DNA from: Victivallis vadensis
GTDB lineage: Bacteria; Verrucomicrobiota; Lentisphaeria; Victivallales; Victivallaceae
Assembly: GCF_003096415.1 (NCBI RefSeq)
Contig: NZ_QEKH01000019.1
Location: 1-64,000, forward strand
Length of the DNA stretch: 64,000 bases
Direction: 5' to 3'
How positions within the stretch are numbered: position 1 is the first letter of the stretch; each line of letters starts with the position of its first letter. The notes below the pieces were generated by a model that saw only the letters and a list, made by a program, of their open reading frames with translations, was not told the origin of the DNA and made no database searches. Positions 51,460-60,926 of the stretch are shown here, piece by piece. The translations under genes were made by a program, and so were the position numbers.

Positions 51460-52251
51460 ATGGATGTATTGCGGGAAAACCAGGAGATGTGCCTGCCGAT
51501 TTTTTCCTTTTCCCATTATTTCGACAACTCCACCAATGTTCCGGTCCACACGCATCCCGCCACGGAGCTGATCTATCAGGCCGGCGGGCAATGCACCGTC
51601 ACCATCGGAAAGGAAAAATTCCTCTGTACCCCCGGCGACCTGCTGGTCATCTCCCCCGAAACCGCGCACAACCAGATATCCGAGGGCCCGGTCAAAACCG
51701 TTTTCGTGACCGCCGTCATCGACGCCCGGCTGCTCAGCAGCCGCACAAGGCTGATCCATTTCGGCAACGATCCGTGGACGCCCAGGCTTATGAATATGAT
51801 TCAGGAGATGTCGCGCGAAGTGCGGTATGAACTTTGCGGCGGAGTACTTTATTCACTGGTGCGCCATATCGCGCAATTCGAACGCGATCAGGAGTTCGGC
51901 ACCCGCAACCGGATCGTGACCCGGGCGATCAAACTGATCGAAGCCAATTTCAACCGCCCGCTCAATACCAAACTGATCGCCCGTTCCGTCGGCGTCAGCG
52001 AAAGCTATCTGCGCGCGGTTTTCCTGCGGGAAAAAAAGATCAGCATCTTCCTGTTCCTGCAGAATTACCGCATGGCCCACGCCCGGCGGCTTCTGCAGCA
52101 GCCGTATTGCGACATCAAGGAAGTCGCGTTTCAGTGCGGCTATCCCGATGCCGGATATTTCGCCCGGCAATTCAAAAAGATACATCTCTGTTCCCCGACC
52201 GAATTCCGGTTCAAGTTGCAGACCCGCCCCGAATTCGATTTGAGGCTTTAG
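51460..52251 (+). CDS. AraC-family transcriptional regulator
   Basis: 263 aa. The N-terminal cupin (VPVHTHPATELIYQAGGQCT, then PGDLLVISPETAHN) would bind a sugar. Residues about 160-255 carry the double HTH (SVGVSESYLRAVFLREKKIS, then CDIKEVAFQCGYPDAGYFAR). It is divergent from the GH39/heparinase operon and so its likely controller. The stop codon TAG is formed at the edge of a repeat end (GAACTTATCC from 52251), so the last residues could have been shortened by an insertion. Confidence 0.85.
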   Translation: MDVLRENQEMCLPIFSFSHYFDNSTNVPVHTHPATELIYQAGGQCTVTIGKEKFLCTPGDLLVISPETAHNQISEGPVKTVFVTAVIDARLLSSRTRLIHFGNDPWTPRLMNMIQEMSREVRYELCGGVLYSLVRHIAQFERDQEFGTRNRIVTRAIKLIEANFNRPLNTKLIARSVGVSESYLRAVFLREKKISIFLFLQNYRMAHARRLLQQPYCDIKEVAFQCGYPDAGYFARQFKKIHLCSPTEFRFKLQTRPEFDLRL

Positions 52252-52271
52252 AACTTATCCCTGAATAAGCC
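52251..52271 (+). mobile_element. Single end of the MITE/IS family at the end of araC
   Basis: GAACTTATCCCTGAATAA differs in one base from the MITE end at 38913, and TTA, its target site, directly precedes it. No second end is seen up to 52375, so this is a partial element. Confidence 0.55.
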
Positions 52272-52369
52272 CTCAGCCTGAAGATCGCATGAAAAGCCAT
52301 AAAAAACGCACGAAGGTGTCGAAACATGGCAATTTTTTCCTATCCGAAACCGGAACGGCATAAGCCGGT

Positions 52370-55300
52370 TCAACGGTTTAAAGTGTTTTTCAGCGCCGCC
52401 GAAATCCTGGCGATGTTGATCGGCTTGTAGATCACGGTGCTGAACTGCGTATCGTCGGCGTCGCCGGTCATTTCGGTGTCGGCGGTCACCAGCAGCACCG
52501 GAATATCCGCAGTCGCAGGATCCTGCTTCAGAGCGCGGGCGAGATCGGCTCCGTTGCGATCCGGCATCCAGAGGTCGGTCATCACCAGATCGGGATGCTT
52601 CCGGGCGACTTTCTCCAGCGCCTCGTCCACCGAGAACGCGGTGCGCACCGAGCAGCCGAGCCGCTTGAGGACGCTCTCCAGCACCATGCAGTTGACCTCG
52701 GCGTCGTCGACCACCAGCACCTCCACGCCGGGAAACTCTCCGACGGGGACCGGCGGCGGAGGCGGCTCTTCCGGTTGCTCTTCCACAATCGGCACACGGT
52801 GCAGGCGGACCGTGAAGGTGGTGCCGACGCCCAATGAACTCTCCACATCGAGCGTGCCGTTCATCTGCTCGATCAGCCGCTTTGAAATGGCCAGTCCGAG
52901 GCCGGAACCGCCTTCGAACGAGCGGCTGTCGGCATTGACCGCCTGGCGGAACGGCTCGAACAGATGCGCCATGAATTCCGGATCGATTCCCACTCCGCTG
53001 TCGGCAACCGTGATCAGCACCTCGCAGTCCGGCGTCCGGTTGAAACCGAGCGCACACTCCAGCTTCACAAAACCGCGGGTCGTGAATTTGACCGCATTGC
53101 CGATCAGATTCAACAGCACCTGACGGACCCGGACCTCATCCAGCAGCAGCTTCGGCGGCTCCGGCTCCGGCGGCACGAATTCGAACTCCAGCCCCTTGTC
53201 CGCGGCGCTCTGGGCGAAAATCTGGTGCACCTCCGACAGCAGCTGCGTCAGCGACACCGGGCCGGGGCGCAGTTCCATTTTCATCGCCTCGATCTTGGAG
53301 AGGTCGAGCACATCGTTGATCAGTTGCAGCAGCGCCTTGCCCGAGGTGTTGATCGCCTCCGAAAACGCCACCCGCTGCGCATCGGAAATCCGCGGCGAAC
53401 GCAGCAGGTCGCTCAGGCCGATCACCGCATTCAGCGGCGTGCGGATCTCATGACTCATCGTGGCCAGAAAGGTGCTTTTGGCCTGCGCCGCCAGCCGGGC
53501 CTGTTCCAGCGCCCGGCTCAGCTTCCGTTCCACCTCGACCTGCCGGAAGATGTCGATGCTCAGCCCGACCAGCAGCCGGGAACCGTCCTGCTGAATCAGG
53601 CGGCTTTTGATGGTGCGGGAAGTCCGGACCACGCCGTCAGCCCCGGTGTACAATTCGGTTTTGTCGATGCTTGCGCCGGTCTCGATCACCTCGCGGTCAT
53701 CCGCCGAAAAACGGGCGGCTTCACCGGCGGCTTTGAAAAGCTCCCAATCCGTCTTCCCGGCGATAGCGCGGCTGTCGACCCCCACGATGCTGCCGAACAT
53801 GCGGTTGCACAGCACATAACGCCCGCCGTCATCCGGATTTTTCACGAAAATGCCGCAGGGCAGATTGTCGAGAATCAGCTGGAGCAGACTCCAGGTATTC
53901 TGATATTTCTGCTCATTCATGCGCACATGGGTGAAATCCTGCAGAATACCGAAATAGCGCCGGTGTCCGGTGGAGTAGAAATCCTTCGACGGAACCACCC
54001 GCATCGAATAGTAGCGCGTCTCCCCGTAGTAGTTCGACCGGAAGCTGAGGCTGACCTCCTTCCGGCGGTTGGACCGCAGCTCCTGCCATGCCCGGCGCAG
54101 CTCCTCGGCGTCCTCGGCGAACATGAACTTTTCAGGCGGAACCGGCCTGCCGTCCTCCTTGGGCCAGATCGGCTGGTAGCGGGCCAGCTCAATTCCGGTG
54201 CCGTCACTGCGGCAGATGAAGCAGCTCAGCCCCGAGATGCGAGCGGCCAGTTCCAGCATGCCGTTGCGCATCGCCAGTTCCCGCTTCTGCCGGTACTCGG
54301 CCGTCGTGTCGCGCAACACCAGAAGCACGCTGCATGTCGAATCCGTCTTTTTCCGGCAGAGCCGCACTGCCGAAAGCGACACGTGAAAGCGTCCGCCGTC
54401 GCGGCGGCGCAGCTCCGCATGTTCCCCGGCGCTGACGAGCCGGTCCGAATGCAGCGCCTCCGCCACCAGGCTGGGCAGCGGAGCATGGTCCTTCGATGAA
54501 AAAAGCGGCAGCAGCATCTCGACCGACATCCCGGCCGCTTCCTTCAGGGAAATGCCGGTGACCGCCTCAGCGGCCGGATTCATATCAAGCACCACTCCGT
54601 CTGCATCGGTTTCGATGATGCCGTCGGTGATCGCGTTGAGCAATGCCAGCTTGCGGCGGTTCAGAGCGGCATACCGGTTGCGCTGGCGGCGGAGCACTTC
54701 CGCGACCAGTGCGACGACAACCAGCGCCGTCAGCAGCAAAAAGAGCAGCCGTATCCCGGCCCGGTCCAGAAACGGCGGCGGAGCATGGATGATCCGGGTC
54801 GCGGCGGTCAGACTGTCCAGCGGAACCCCGAGCCGCGCCGCCTCGCGCGCATCCACCACCGGAACCGGCTCGCAACTGCTGACCGGAATGTGTCCCGGAG
54901 ATTCTCCGGCAAGGCAGCGGTCCACCGCCATGCAGATCTCCCGGGCGTAATCCTGGTGGAGAAACATCACGCCGCCGAGCAGGCCGGAACCGAGCGTGGT
55001 GTCCACCGGAGACAGGACTGGCCCCGGATAGACCTGGCGGACCCGGCTCAGCAGAAACGGCGCGGAACTGTACTCGCCGCTCTCCTTTTCGATCCAATTG
55101 CTGATCACGGCAAAGGAGCGTTCCGGAAGGGCTTTCATCTTCCCGATCAGCTCGGCGCCGGTGATCTGCGTTCCGGCAACGAACTCCACGGGGGGAAGCC
55201 CCTTCCCTGCCAGCGAACGCCGGGTTTCCTCCACAAGCCGCCCGGTTTCATCGTCCCCGGAAACGGCAACCAGAATCCGCTCCGTTTCCGGAAACAGCTT

Positions 55301-55765
55301 CAAGCCGAACTGGATATTCGCCTCCAGATTGTATCGGCGCAGCACGCCGGTCGCATTGCCGAACCGGCGGATGGTCTGTAAATCGCTGCAATCGCCAAGC
55401 ACGATGTCCAGCTCTTCCGGCAGCTCCTCCCGATAGCGGTACAGCAGATCGGCCGCCGACTGCGTCAGGCAGATCACCAGATCGTAACGTTTTTTCTTCA
55501 GGTCATCGAGCACCAGGAACCGGAACTGCTCTCCCGACTCCTTATTCCTGCCTCCGAGCGAAACCGATGTGACGATCGGCGCCCGCGCCTCCGGCTCCTC
55601 GCGGTAATAATCGAGTATGCGGTCGGAGAGCAGGGTCGGCCAGCGGTAGTTCGCATCGAAATCCCGCAGCAGCAGAACCCGCTTCGGCCGCATTTCCGCC
55701 TCCGCTCCGGCCAGCAAAATCAGCAGGCCGAACAGCAACATTCCCGCGAATACGATTTTCTTCAT
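52370..55765 (-). CDS. Hybrid sensor histidine kinase with periplasmic substrate-binding sensor
   Basis: 1131 aa; start ATG 55765 after GGGGAGG. Order: signal/transmembrane segment, periplasmic ABC-substrate-binding-like domain (about 28-330), transmembrane helix (LLFLLLTALVVVALVAEVLR), three PAS-type domains (about 400-740), then the histidine kinase (FLATMSHEIRTPLNAVIGLS, His near 770; GGSGLGLAISKRL). Last is a receiver domain with phospho-acceptor Asp in VMTDLWMPD (near 1063). No output domain is attached, so a separate phosphotransfer or regulator partner is needed. It lies 29 bases after the M32 peptidase gene on the same strand. Confidence 0.88.
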   Translation of the reverse strand: MKKIVFAGMLLFGLLILLAGAEAEMRPKRVLLLRDFDANYRWPTLLSDRILDYYREEPEARAPIVTSVSLGGRNKESGEQFRFLVLDDLKKKRYDLVICLTQSAADLLYRYREELPEELDIVLGDCSDLQTIRRFGNATGVLRRYNLEANIQFGLKLFPETERILVAVSGDDETGRLVEETRRSLAGKGLPPVEFVAGTQITGAELIGKMKALPERSFAVISNWIEKESGEYSSAPFLLSRVRQVYPGPVLSPVDTTLGSGLLGGVMFLHQDYAREICMAVDRCLAGESPGHIPVSSCEPVPVVDAREAARLGVPLDSLTAATRIIHAPPPFLDRAGIRLLFLLLTALVVVALVAEVLRRQRNRYAALNRRKLALLNAITDGIIETDADGVVLDMNPAAEAVTGISLKEAAGMSVEMLLPLFSSKDHAPLPSLVAEALHSDRLVSAGEHAELRRRDGGRFHVSLSAVRLCRKKTDSTCSVLLVLRDTTAEYRQKRELAMRNGMLELAARISGLSCFICRSDGTGIELARYQPIWPKEDGRPVPPEKFMFAEDAEELRRAWQELRSNRRKEVSLSFRSNYYGETRYYSMRVVPSKDFYSTGHRRYFGILQDFTHVRMNEQKYQNTWSLLQLILDNLPCGIFVKNPDDGGRYVLCNRMFGSIVGVDSRAIAGKTDWELFKAAGEAARFSADDREVIETGASIDKTELYTGADGVVRTSRTIKSRLIQQDGSRLLVGLSIDIFRQVEVERKLSRALEQARLAAQAKSTFLATMSHEIRTPLNAVIGLSDLLRSPRISDAQRVAFSEAINTSGKALLQLINDVLDLSKIEAMKMELRPGPVSLTQLLSEVHQIFAQSAADKGLEFEFVPPEPEPPKLLLDEVRVRQVLLNLIGNAVKFTTRGFVKLECALGFNRTPDCEVLITVADSGVGIDPEFMAHLFEPFRQAVNADSRSFEGGSGLGLAISKRLIEQMNGTLDVESSLGVGTTFTVRLHRVPIVEEQPEEPPPPPVPVGEFPGVEVLVVDDAEVNCMVLESVLKRLGCSVRTAFSVDEALEKVARKHPDLVMTDLWMPDRNGADLARALKQDPATADIPVLLVTADTEMTGDADDTQFSTVIYKPINIARISAALKNTLNR

Positions 55766-55794
55766 CTTGCGCCTCCCCTGCCTTCCTATCGGCG

Positions 55795-57282
55795 TCAGAG
55801 CGCCGAATATTTGCCCTTCAGATAGGTCAGGAACTGTTCCGAATCGATCGAACGCCTGCCGGTAATCTTCTCCAACAACACCGGCGGCTCGTATTTCGCC
55901 CCGTGGCAATGGACCCGGCGGCGCAGAAACTCCAGCAGCACCCGGAAGTTCCCCCGCGCCAACTCCTCCTCCAGCCCCGGAACCGTGCGGCAGGCGGCGT
56001 TCCAGATCTCCGCGCCGATCAGGTTGCCGAGCGCATAGGTCGGGAAGTAGCCGAAGTCGCCCAGCGACCAGTGGATATCCTGCAGCACGCCGACGGTGTC
56101 GCTCCGCGGGGTCACGCCGAGATACTCCTGCATTTTCGCATTCCAGTGTCCGGCCAGCTCGGAAGCCGGAATCCGCCCTTCCAGCAACCCCAGTTCCAGT
56201 TCATAACGCAGCATGATGTGCAGATTGTAGGTCGCTTCATCCGCCTCGGTGCGGATTTCCGACGGGACCACCCGGTTGACCGCCCGGTAGAACCGCTCCA
56301 GCGACACATCCCCCAGCTGCTTCGGGAATCGCTTCTGAAACGCGGGGTAGAAGAAACGCCAGAACGGCAGCGAACGCGCCACCTGATTCTCCCACAGCCG
56401 CGACTGCGATTCGTGGAATGCGTAAGAGGCCCCCTCCGCCAGCGGCGTCCGGTCGAGCGCCGGATCGATTCCCTGCTCGTACAGCGCGTGGCCGCACTCG
56501 TGCACCGTGCTCAACAGACAGGAGACCGGCAGCTCCGCATGAACTGCCGTGGTGATCCGCACGTCGGACAGGCCGAAACTGGTGGTAAAGGGATGCACCG
56601 TCAGGTCAAGCCGCCCCCGTTTGAAATCATAGCCGAGCTTTTTGACCACCTCGCGGGAGAACGCCAGCTGGCTCGCGCCGTTGAACTTCTGGTGCAGAAA
56701 AGCGTCGTCCGCCGGACGGTCCGCCAACTGCCGCCCCAGTCCGGCCTGCTCGCGACGCAGCGGCTCGAAAATCCGGTCCAGCTCGGCGGCGGTCATGCCG
56801 GGTTCGTAATCATCCAGCAACGGATCGTAGATGCTCGCCGACGGCGCGAAAAGCTCCGCATAGCGGCGTTTCAGCTCCACGATCCGCGCCAGATGAGGAG
56901 CGAACAGTGTATAGTCCGCCGCCTGCCGCGCCCTGACCCACGCCGCATGGGCCTCCGCCGTGGTCCGGGCCAGTTGCGACACCAGCTTCGCCGGAACCTT
57001 GTTCTTCTTCGCGAAGTCGCGCCGCAGCCGGGCCAGCAGCGCCCGTTCCGTCGAATCCTCCGGATAGTCCGCCGGTTCCAGCGTCTCGATCAGCCTTCCC
57101 AGCTTCGCGGCGGTGGATTTCGCGTGGATCACTCCGGACAACGTCTCGATCTGCGCCGCCCTGCCGTTTTCGGCGCCGGCGGGCAGATAGACCTGCTGGT
57201 CCCATTCCAGCAGCGCCAGAGCGGCTTTCAGGTCATGAATTTCAGCGACCAGCGCTTTCAGTTCCGCAAACTTCTTCTCCAT
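55795..57282 (-). CDS. Metallocarboxypeptidase, M32 family (Taq type)
   Basis: 495 aa; ATG 57282 chosen because GGAGG lies ahead of it (an ATG at 57294 overlaps the ribosome site). Zinc ligands are in STVHECGHALYEQG near residue 260 (HExxH-like HECGH), and the surrounding ESQSRLWENQVARS and the C-terminal GRIPASELAGHWNAKM follow the family. It removes C-terminal amino acids from peptides in the cytoplasm. Complete. Confidence 0.92.
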   Translation of the reverse strand: MEKKFAELKALVAEIHDLKAALALLEWDQQVYLPAGAENGRAAQIETLSGVIHAKSTAAKLGRLIETLEPADYPEDSTERALLARLRRDFAKKNKVPAKLVSQLARTTAEAHAAWVRARQAADYTLFAPHLARIVELKRRYAELFAPSASIYDPLLDDYEPGMTAAELDRIFEPLRREQAGLGRQLADRPADDAFLHQKFNGASQLAFSREVVKKLGYDFKRGRLDLTVHPFTTSFGLSDVRITTAVHAELPVSCLLSTVHECGHALYEQGIDPALDRTPLAEGASYAFHESQSRLWENQVARSLPFWRFFYPAFQKRFPKQLGDVSLERFYRAVNRVVPSEIRTEADEATYNLHIMLRYELELGLLEGRIPASELAGHWNAKMQEYLGVTPRSDTVGVLQDIHWSLGDFGYFPTYALGNLIGAEIWNAACRTVPGLEEELARGNFRVLLEFLRRRVHCHGAKYEPPVLLEKITGRRSIDSEQFLTYLKGKYSAL

Positions 57283-57884
57283 AGCTTCCTCCATCCGTTT
57301 GCATTTCCGGTCAATCTTTACTCCAATTTCACAGCGTTCCCCCGATAGCCATGCCGCCTTCGCGGCAGGCGGGTCTTACGGCCTGACGGCCTCCAGACCT
57401 TGTGCGCTACGCGGCCTGATTTTCAATCAGGCTCCGGTAGCTGGGCGCTGTAGCGCACAAGTGTCTCCGACGGCCAACGGTTTCGCCGTTGGATCACGAC
57501 CGGCAACGTGCCGGCGCGGAGTATTGCCGCTAGACTCCCCACAGCCCATTATCAATACCCCCGGTTTTGAGATTTTTGCGCAGCAAAAAGCTCGAAACCG
57601 CACCCGGCGCCGGCACCTTGCCAGTCGGGGGGACCGGGGGGGCGAAGCGCCCCCGGCCGCCGGAGGCAAAGCCCCAGGGGAAGCCTGCCGTTTTAAAGGC
57701 AGGCGGGTCTGTCCGCCCTGTCGGGCGGCAGACCTTGTGCGCTACGCGGCCTGATTTTCAATCAGGCTCCGGTAGCTGGGCGCTGTAGCGCACAAGTGTC
57801 TCCGACGGCCAACGGTTTCGCCGTTGGATCACGACCGGCAACGTGCCGGCGCGGGAAACCGCCCATAGACTCATCGCAACCCGT
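57283..57884. repeat. Mosaic palindromic repeat region, copies 2 and 3
   Basis: A 602-bp gap between genes. A 125-bp unit is present twice without any difference I can see, at 57395-57519 and 57730-57854. Each unit holds TTGTGCGCTAC/GTAGCGCACAA around CCTGATT-ttc-AATCAGG, then CCAACGG-ttt-CGCCGTTGG and CCGGCAACGTGCCGG. The intervening part (57520-57690) is the reverse complement of modules at 36860-37000. No gene is seen. Confidence 0.85.
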
Positions 57885-58853
57885 TTATTTTGCGGTAAAG
57901 GCGACGCTTTCCTTCAGCGCCCGGTCGAAGAAGGTGTCCAGCCCCGGCATCGAGATGAAAATATGCGGCGCGCCGTCGAAGCGGAGCATCCGCACATCGA
58001 CTCCGGCCGCCTTCATCCGGCGTCCCAGCTCCTCGCCCTGATCGCGCAGGATATCGTACTCCGACGTGATCAGCAGCGTCTTCGGCAGCCCTTTCAAATC
58101 CGTTCCGAGCGGCGAGACATAGCGCTCCGCGCGCCGCGCCGCATCCGGCACATAGGCGTCGTTGAACGCTTCCATCAGTCTGGAATCCAGCGCATATCCC
58201 TTGCCGTATTTCTTCCACGACTCCGATCTGTCCTGCTGCAGCGAGGCCACCGGGTAGAACAGGATCAGGCCGTCCACCGTCTTTTTGCGCTCGTCGAGCA
58301 GCCGCAGCGCCGCCGCCACCGCCAGGTTGCCGCCGGCGCTGTCGCCGGCCAGAATGATCCGCGCTCCCGGATAACGCTGCTTCGCCCAGTCATAGAACTT
58401 CACCGTGTCATCCAGCGCCGCCGGATACGGATGCTCCGGGGCGAGCCGGTAGTCGCAGGCCGCGACCGCGACCTCCTCCTGTTCGGCCAGCGCCCCGCAG
58501 AAGCGCGAGCAGCTCGGAATCCCGCCCAGCACCCAGCCGCCACCGTGCAGATAGAGCACCAGCACCCGCACCGGGCCGGGCGTCCGGTAGAGCCGGATCG
58601 GCAAGCCCTCGAAAGAAAGCTCCTCGGTGGTCACGCCGGAGGGCGGCACCGTATCGACCTTCCGGCTGTTGCGCACCTGTTTCAGCAGCGCGCCGTTCCC
58701 GGCGATCGCTTCGCGGATCGCCTTCGTCTGCAGTTCCGCCAGGCCCGAAGGCATACCGGCCAGAAAAGTTTGAGTTTCCGGATGAAGTTCACCCGCCGCC
58801 AGCGTCAGGGCGGCCACGGCCGCCAGACCGAAACAGATCAGTTTTTTTATCAT
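57885..58853 (-). CDS. Secreted alpha/beta hydrolase, hormone-sensitive-lipase type esterase
   Basis: 322 aa with a signal peptide (MIKKLICFGLAAVAALTLAAG). The oxyanion motif HGGGWVLGG is near residue 100 and the nucleophile GDSAGGN near 175; the catalytic Asp and the final His (GAPHIF) follow in order. Family IV esterases cleave short-chain esters, including acetyl groups of glycans. Complete. It is 157 bases from dxs on the same strand. Confidence 0.88.
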   Translation of the reverse strand: MIKKLICFGLAAVAALTLAAGELHPETQTFLAGMPSGLAELQTKAIREAIAGNGALLKQVRNSRKVDTVPPSGVTTEELSFEGLPIRLYRTPGPVRVLVLYLHGGGWVLGGIPSCSRFCGALAEQEEVAVAACDYRLAPEHPYPAALDDTVKFYDWAKQRYPGARIILAGDSAGGNLAVAAALRLLDERKKTVDGLILFYPVASLQQDRSESWKKYGKGYALDSRLMEAFNDAYVPDAARRAERYVSPLGTDLKGLPKTLLITSEYDILRDQGEELGRRMKAAGVDVRMLRFDGAPHIFISMPGLDTFFDRALKESVAFTAK

Positions 58854-59010
58854 TGCAGCACCAGAAAGTTATAGGGTTCCTTGCTTTTCCGGGCACACGA
58901 TTCCGACAGGAAACCGCGCGCACGACATCCCCCCCGGGCTGTCCGTCACATCCTCCGTTCCTCAACGGAGCGCCACAGCAAATACAAATATGACAATTCG
59001 GCTTTCTCCA

Positions 59011-60858
59011 TTACAGAGAGCCGAGTTTTTCTGCAACCGCTTCGGCGGTCAGGCCGAATTCGCGTTTCAGTTCTCCGACGCAGCCATGCGGAATCACCCG
59101 GTCCGGCCAGCCGAAATGCAGCACCTTCCCATGCGGCGCGTCCGCCAATGCCTCGTCCAGCGCCGACGCCAGCCCGCCGGTGATCCGGTGATCCTCGACC
59201 GTCGCGACCGGGCGACCCGAAGCGGCCAGCCGCCGCGCCGTTTCTCCGTCGAACGGAGCGAGAAAACGCGCATTCACCACCGTGCAGCTTCCCTTACCGG
59301 CGACCTCCAGCAGCCTGGCGGCCTCCAGCGCGGTATAGACCTCCGGCCCCATCGCCCAGATCACCGGGCCGTCGCCTCCAGCGCGCACCACCTCGGCCCG
59401 CCCCAATTCCAGAGGCGGAACCGTTTCGGCCGGATCGGCCGGAGAGCCGCCGCGCGGATAACGGACCGCCGCCGGCGCTTTCAGTTCATAAGCGAAATCC
59501 AGCATCAGCTCCAGCTCGCGCTCCGAGCGCGGCGCCATCACCGTCAACCCCGGCAGTTCCCGCAGGAAACCGAGGTCGTAGATGCCGTGGTGGGTCGGCC
59601 CGTCCTCCACCGCGCCGCCGCGGTCCAGCGCCAGAATCACCGGCTGTTTCGGCAGCACCACATCGTGATAGATCGAGTCGAACGCCCGCTGCAGGAAGGT
59701 CGAATAGATCGCGCACACCGGGCGCATCCCGCCCGCGGCCAGCCCTCCGGCAAAGGTCACCGCGTGCTCCTCGCAGATGCCCACGTCGAAGCAGCGCCCC
59801 GGAAATTTCTGCTGAAACCGGTTCAGGCCGGTTCCCGACACCATCGCCGCCGAAATCGCGGCGACCTCCGGGTGCGCCTCGCCGAGCCGGACCATCGCGT
59901 CGCCGAACGCGTTTGAAAAGGTCGGCCCTTCCGATTTTTTCAGCCTGCCGGTCGCCCGGTCGAACCCGGCCACGCCGTGGTAACGCGCCGGTTCCTGCCG
60001 CGCGAACTCGTAGCCGCGCCCCTTTTCGGTGATCACATGCACCAGAATCGGCCCCTCCAGCTCCCGGACCCGTTCCAGGGTACGCAGCAGATCCGGCAGC
60101 GAATGGCCGTTGATCGGACCGATGTAGCGGAACCCGAGCTGCTCGAAGACGATCCCCGGCAGGAAAATCCCTTTCAGCAGGTCCTCCGTCCGCTTGATGA
60201 AGCGGTGGATCGCCTCATGCCGGGGCAATGTCTTGAGCAGCCGCTTCACCGTCATCTTGAACTTGTTGTAGGAACTGCCCGAAATCAGGCAGTTCAGGTA
60301 GTGCGCCATGCCGCCGACGTTCTCCTGAATCGACATCTTGTTGTCGTTCAGGACCACGATCAGGTTTTTGCCGTCGCGCGACGCGTTGATCATGCCTTCG
60401 AGCGACATGCCGCAGTTCAGCGCGCCGTCGCCGACCACCGCGACCGCCCGGTGCGGGCTTCCGCTGCGGCCGAACGCGGCGGAAAGCCCCACCGCCGTCG
60501 AAATCGCGGTTCCGGCATGCCCCGACGCGCCGACGTCGAACTCCGACTCCCACGCCGCCGGAAATCCGGCGCAGCCGCCGTGACGGCGCAGGGTTTTGAA
60601 AAACTCCCGGCGGCCGGTCAGAATTTTATGCGCGTAGGCTTGATGGCCGACGTCGAACAGCAGCCGGTCCTCCGGCACCTTGAACACCCGGTGCAGCGCA
60701 AGAATCAGCTCCACCGTGCCGAGGCTCGCCCCGAGGTGGCCGCCGTTGACGCTGACCGTCTCGATCACCAGCTCGCGGATTTCGGCGGCGAGCAGCTCAA
60801 GCTCCGTGACGGACAGCCCCGCGAGGTCTGCCGGTGAATTTATTTTTTCCAGATACAT
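59011..60858 (-). CDS. dxs: 1-deoxy-D-xylulose-5-phosphate synthase
   Basis: 615 aa from ATG 60858 (MYLEKINSPADL); ATG 60894 with GAGAGG upstream is an alternative that adds 12 residues. Thiamine-diphosphate-binding GDGALNCGMSLEG is near residue 143, and the transketolase-like domain (EEHAVTFAGGLAAGG) and ALDRGGAVEDGPTHHG complete the pattern. It condenses pyruvate and glyceraldehyde 3-phosphate, the first step of the MEP isoprenoid pathway. It follows the NSS transporter by about 70 bases. Confidence 0.95.
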   Translation of the reverse strand: MYLEKINSPADLAGLSVTELELLAAEIRELVIETVSVNGGHLGASLGTVELILALHRVFKVPEDRLLFDVGHQAYAHKILTGRREFFKTLRRHGGCAGFPAAWESEFDVGASGHAGTAISTAVGLSAAFGRSGSPHRAVAVVGDGALNCGMSLEGMINASRDGKNLIVVLNDNKMSIQENVGGMAHYLNCLISGSSYNKFKMTVKRLLKTLPRHEAIHRFIKRTEDLLKGIFLPGIVFEQLGFRYIGPINGHSLPDLLRTLERVRELEGPILVHVITEKGRGYEFARQEPARYHGVAGFDRATGRLKKSEGPTFSNAFGDAMVRLGEAHPEVAAISAAMVSGTGLNRFQQKFPGRCFDVGICEEHAVTFAGGLAAGGMRPVCAIYSTFLQRAFDSIYHDVVLPKQPVILALDRGGAVEDGPTHHGIYDLGFLRELPGLTVMAPRSERELELMLDFAYELKAPAAVRYPRGGSPADPAETVPPLELGRAEVVRAGGDGPVIWAMGPEVYTALEAARLLEVAGKGSCTVVNARFLAPFDGETARRLAASGRPVATVEDHRITGGLASALDEALADAPHGKVLHFGWPDRVIPHGCVGELKREFGLTAEAVAEKLGSL

Positions 60859-60926
60859 GAACCGTCCTTCAACACTGATCGATGCTTCTTCCATAAAATA
60901 GCCTCTCAAGGCATTTTTGCAATCGC

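Noticed and set aside
52964-54499. 511-codon plus-strand frame within the sensor kinase
   Set aside because: Antisense to PAS and kinase domains; product is His/Arg/Gln-rich without any family.
55903-57348. 481-codon plus-strand frame over the M32 peptidase
   Set aside because: Antisense shadow; the minus strand has HECGH and full-length homology.
57395-57854. CRISPR array
   Set aside because: Only two long units containing several different palindromes; no short repeats with unique spacers and no cas genes.
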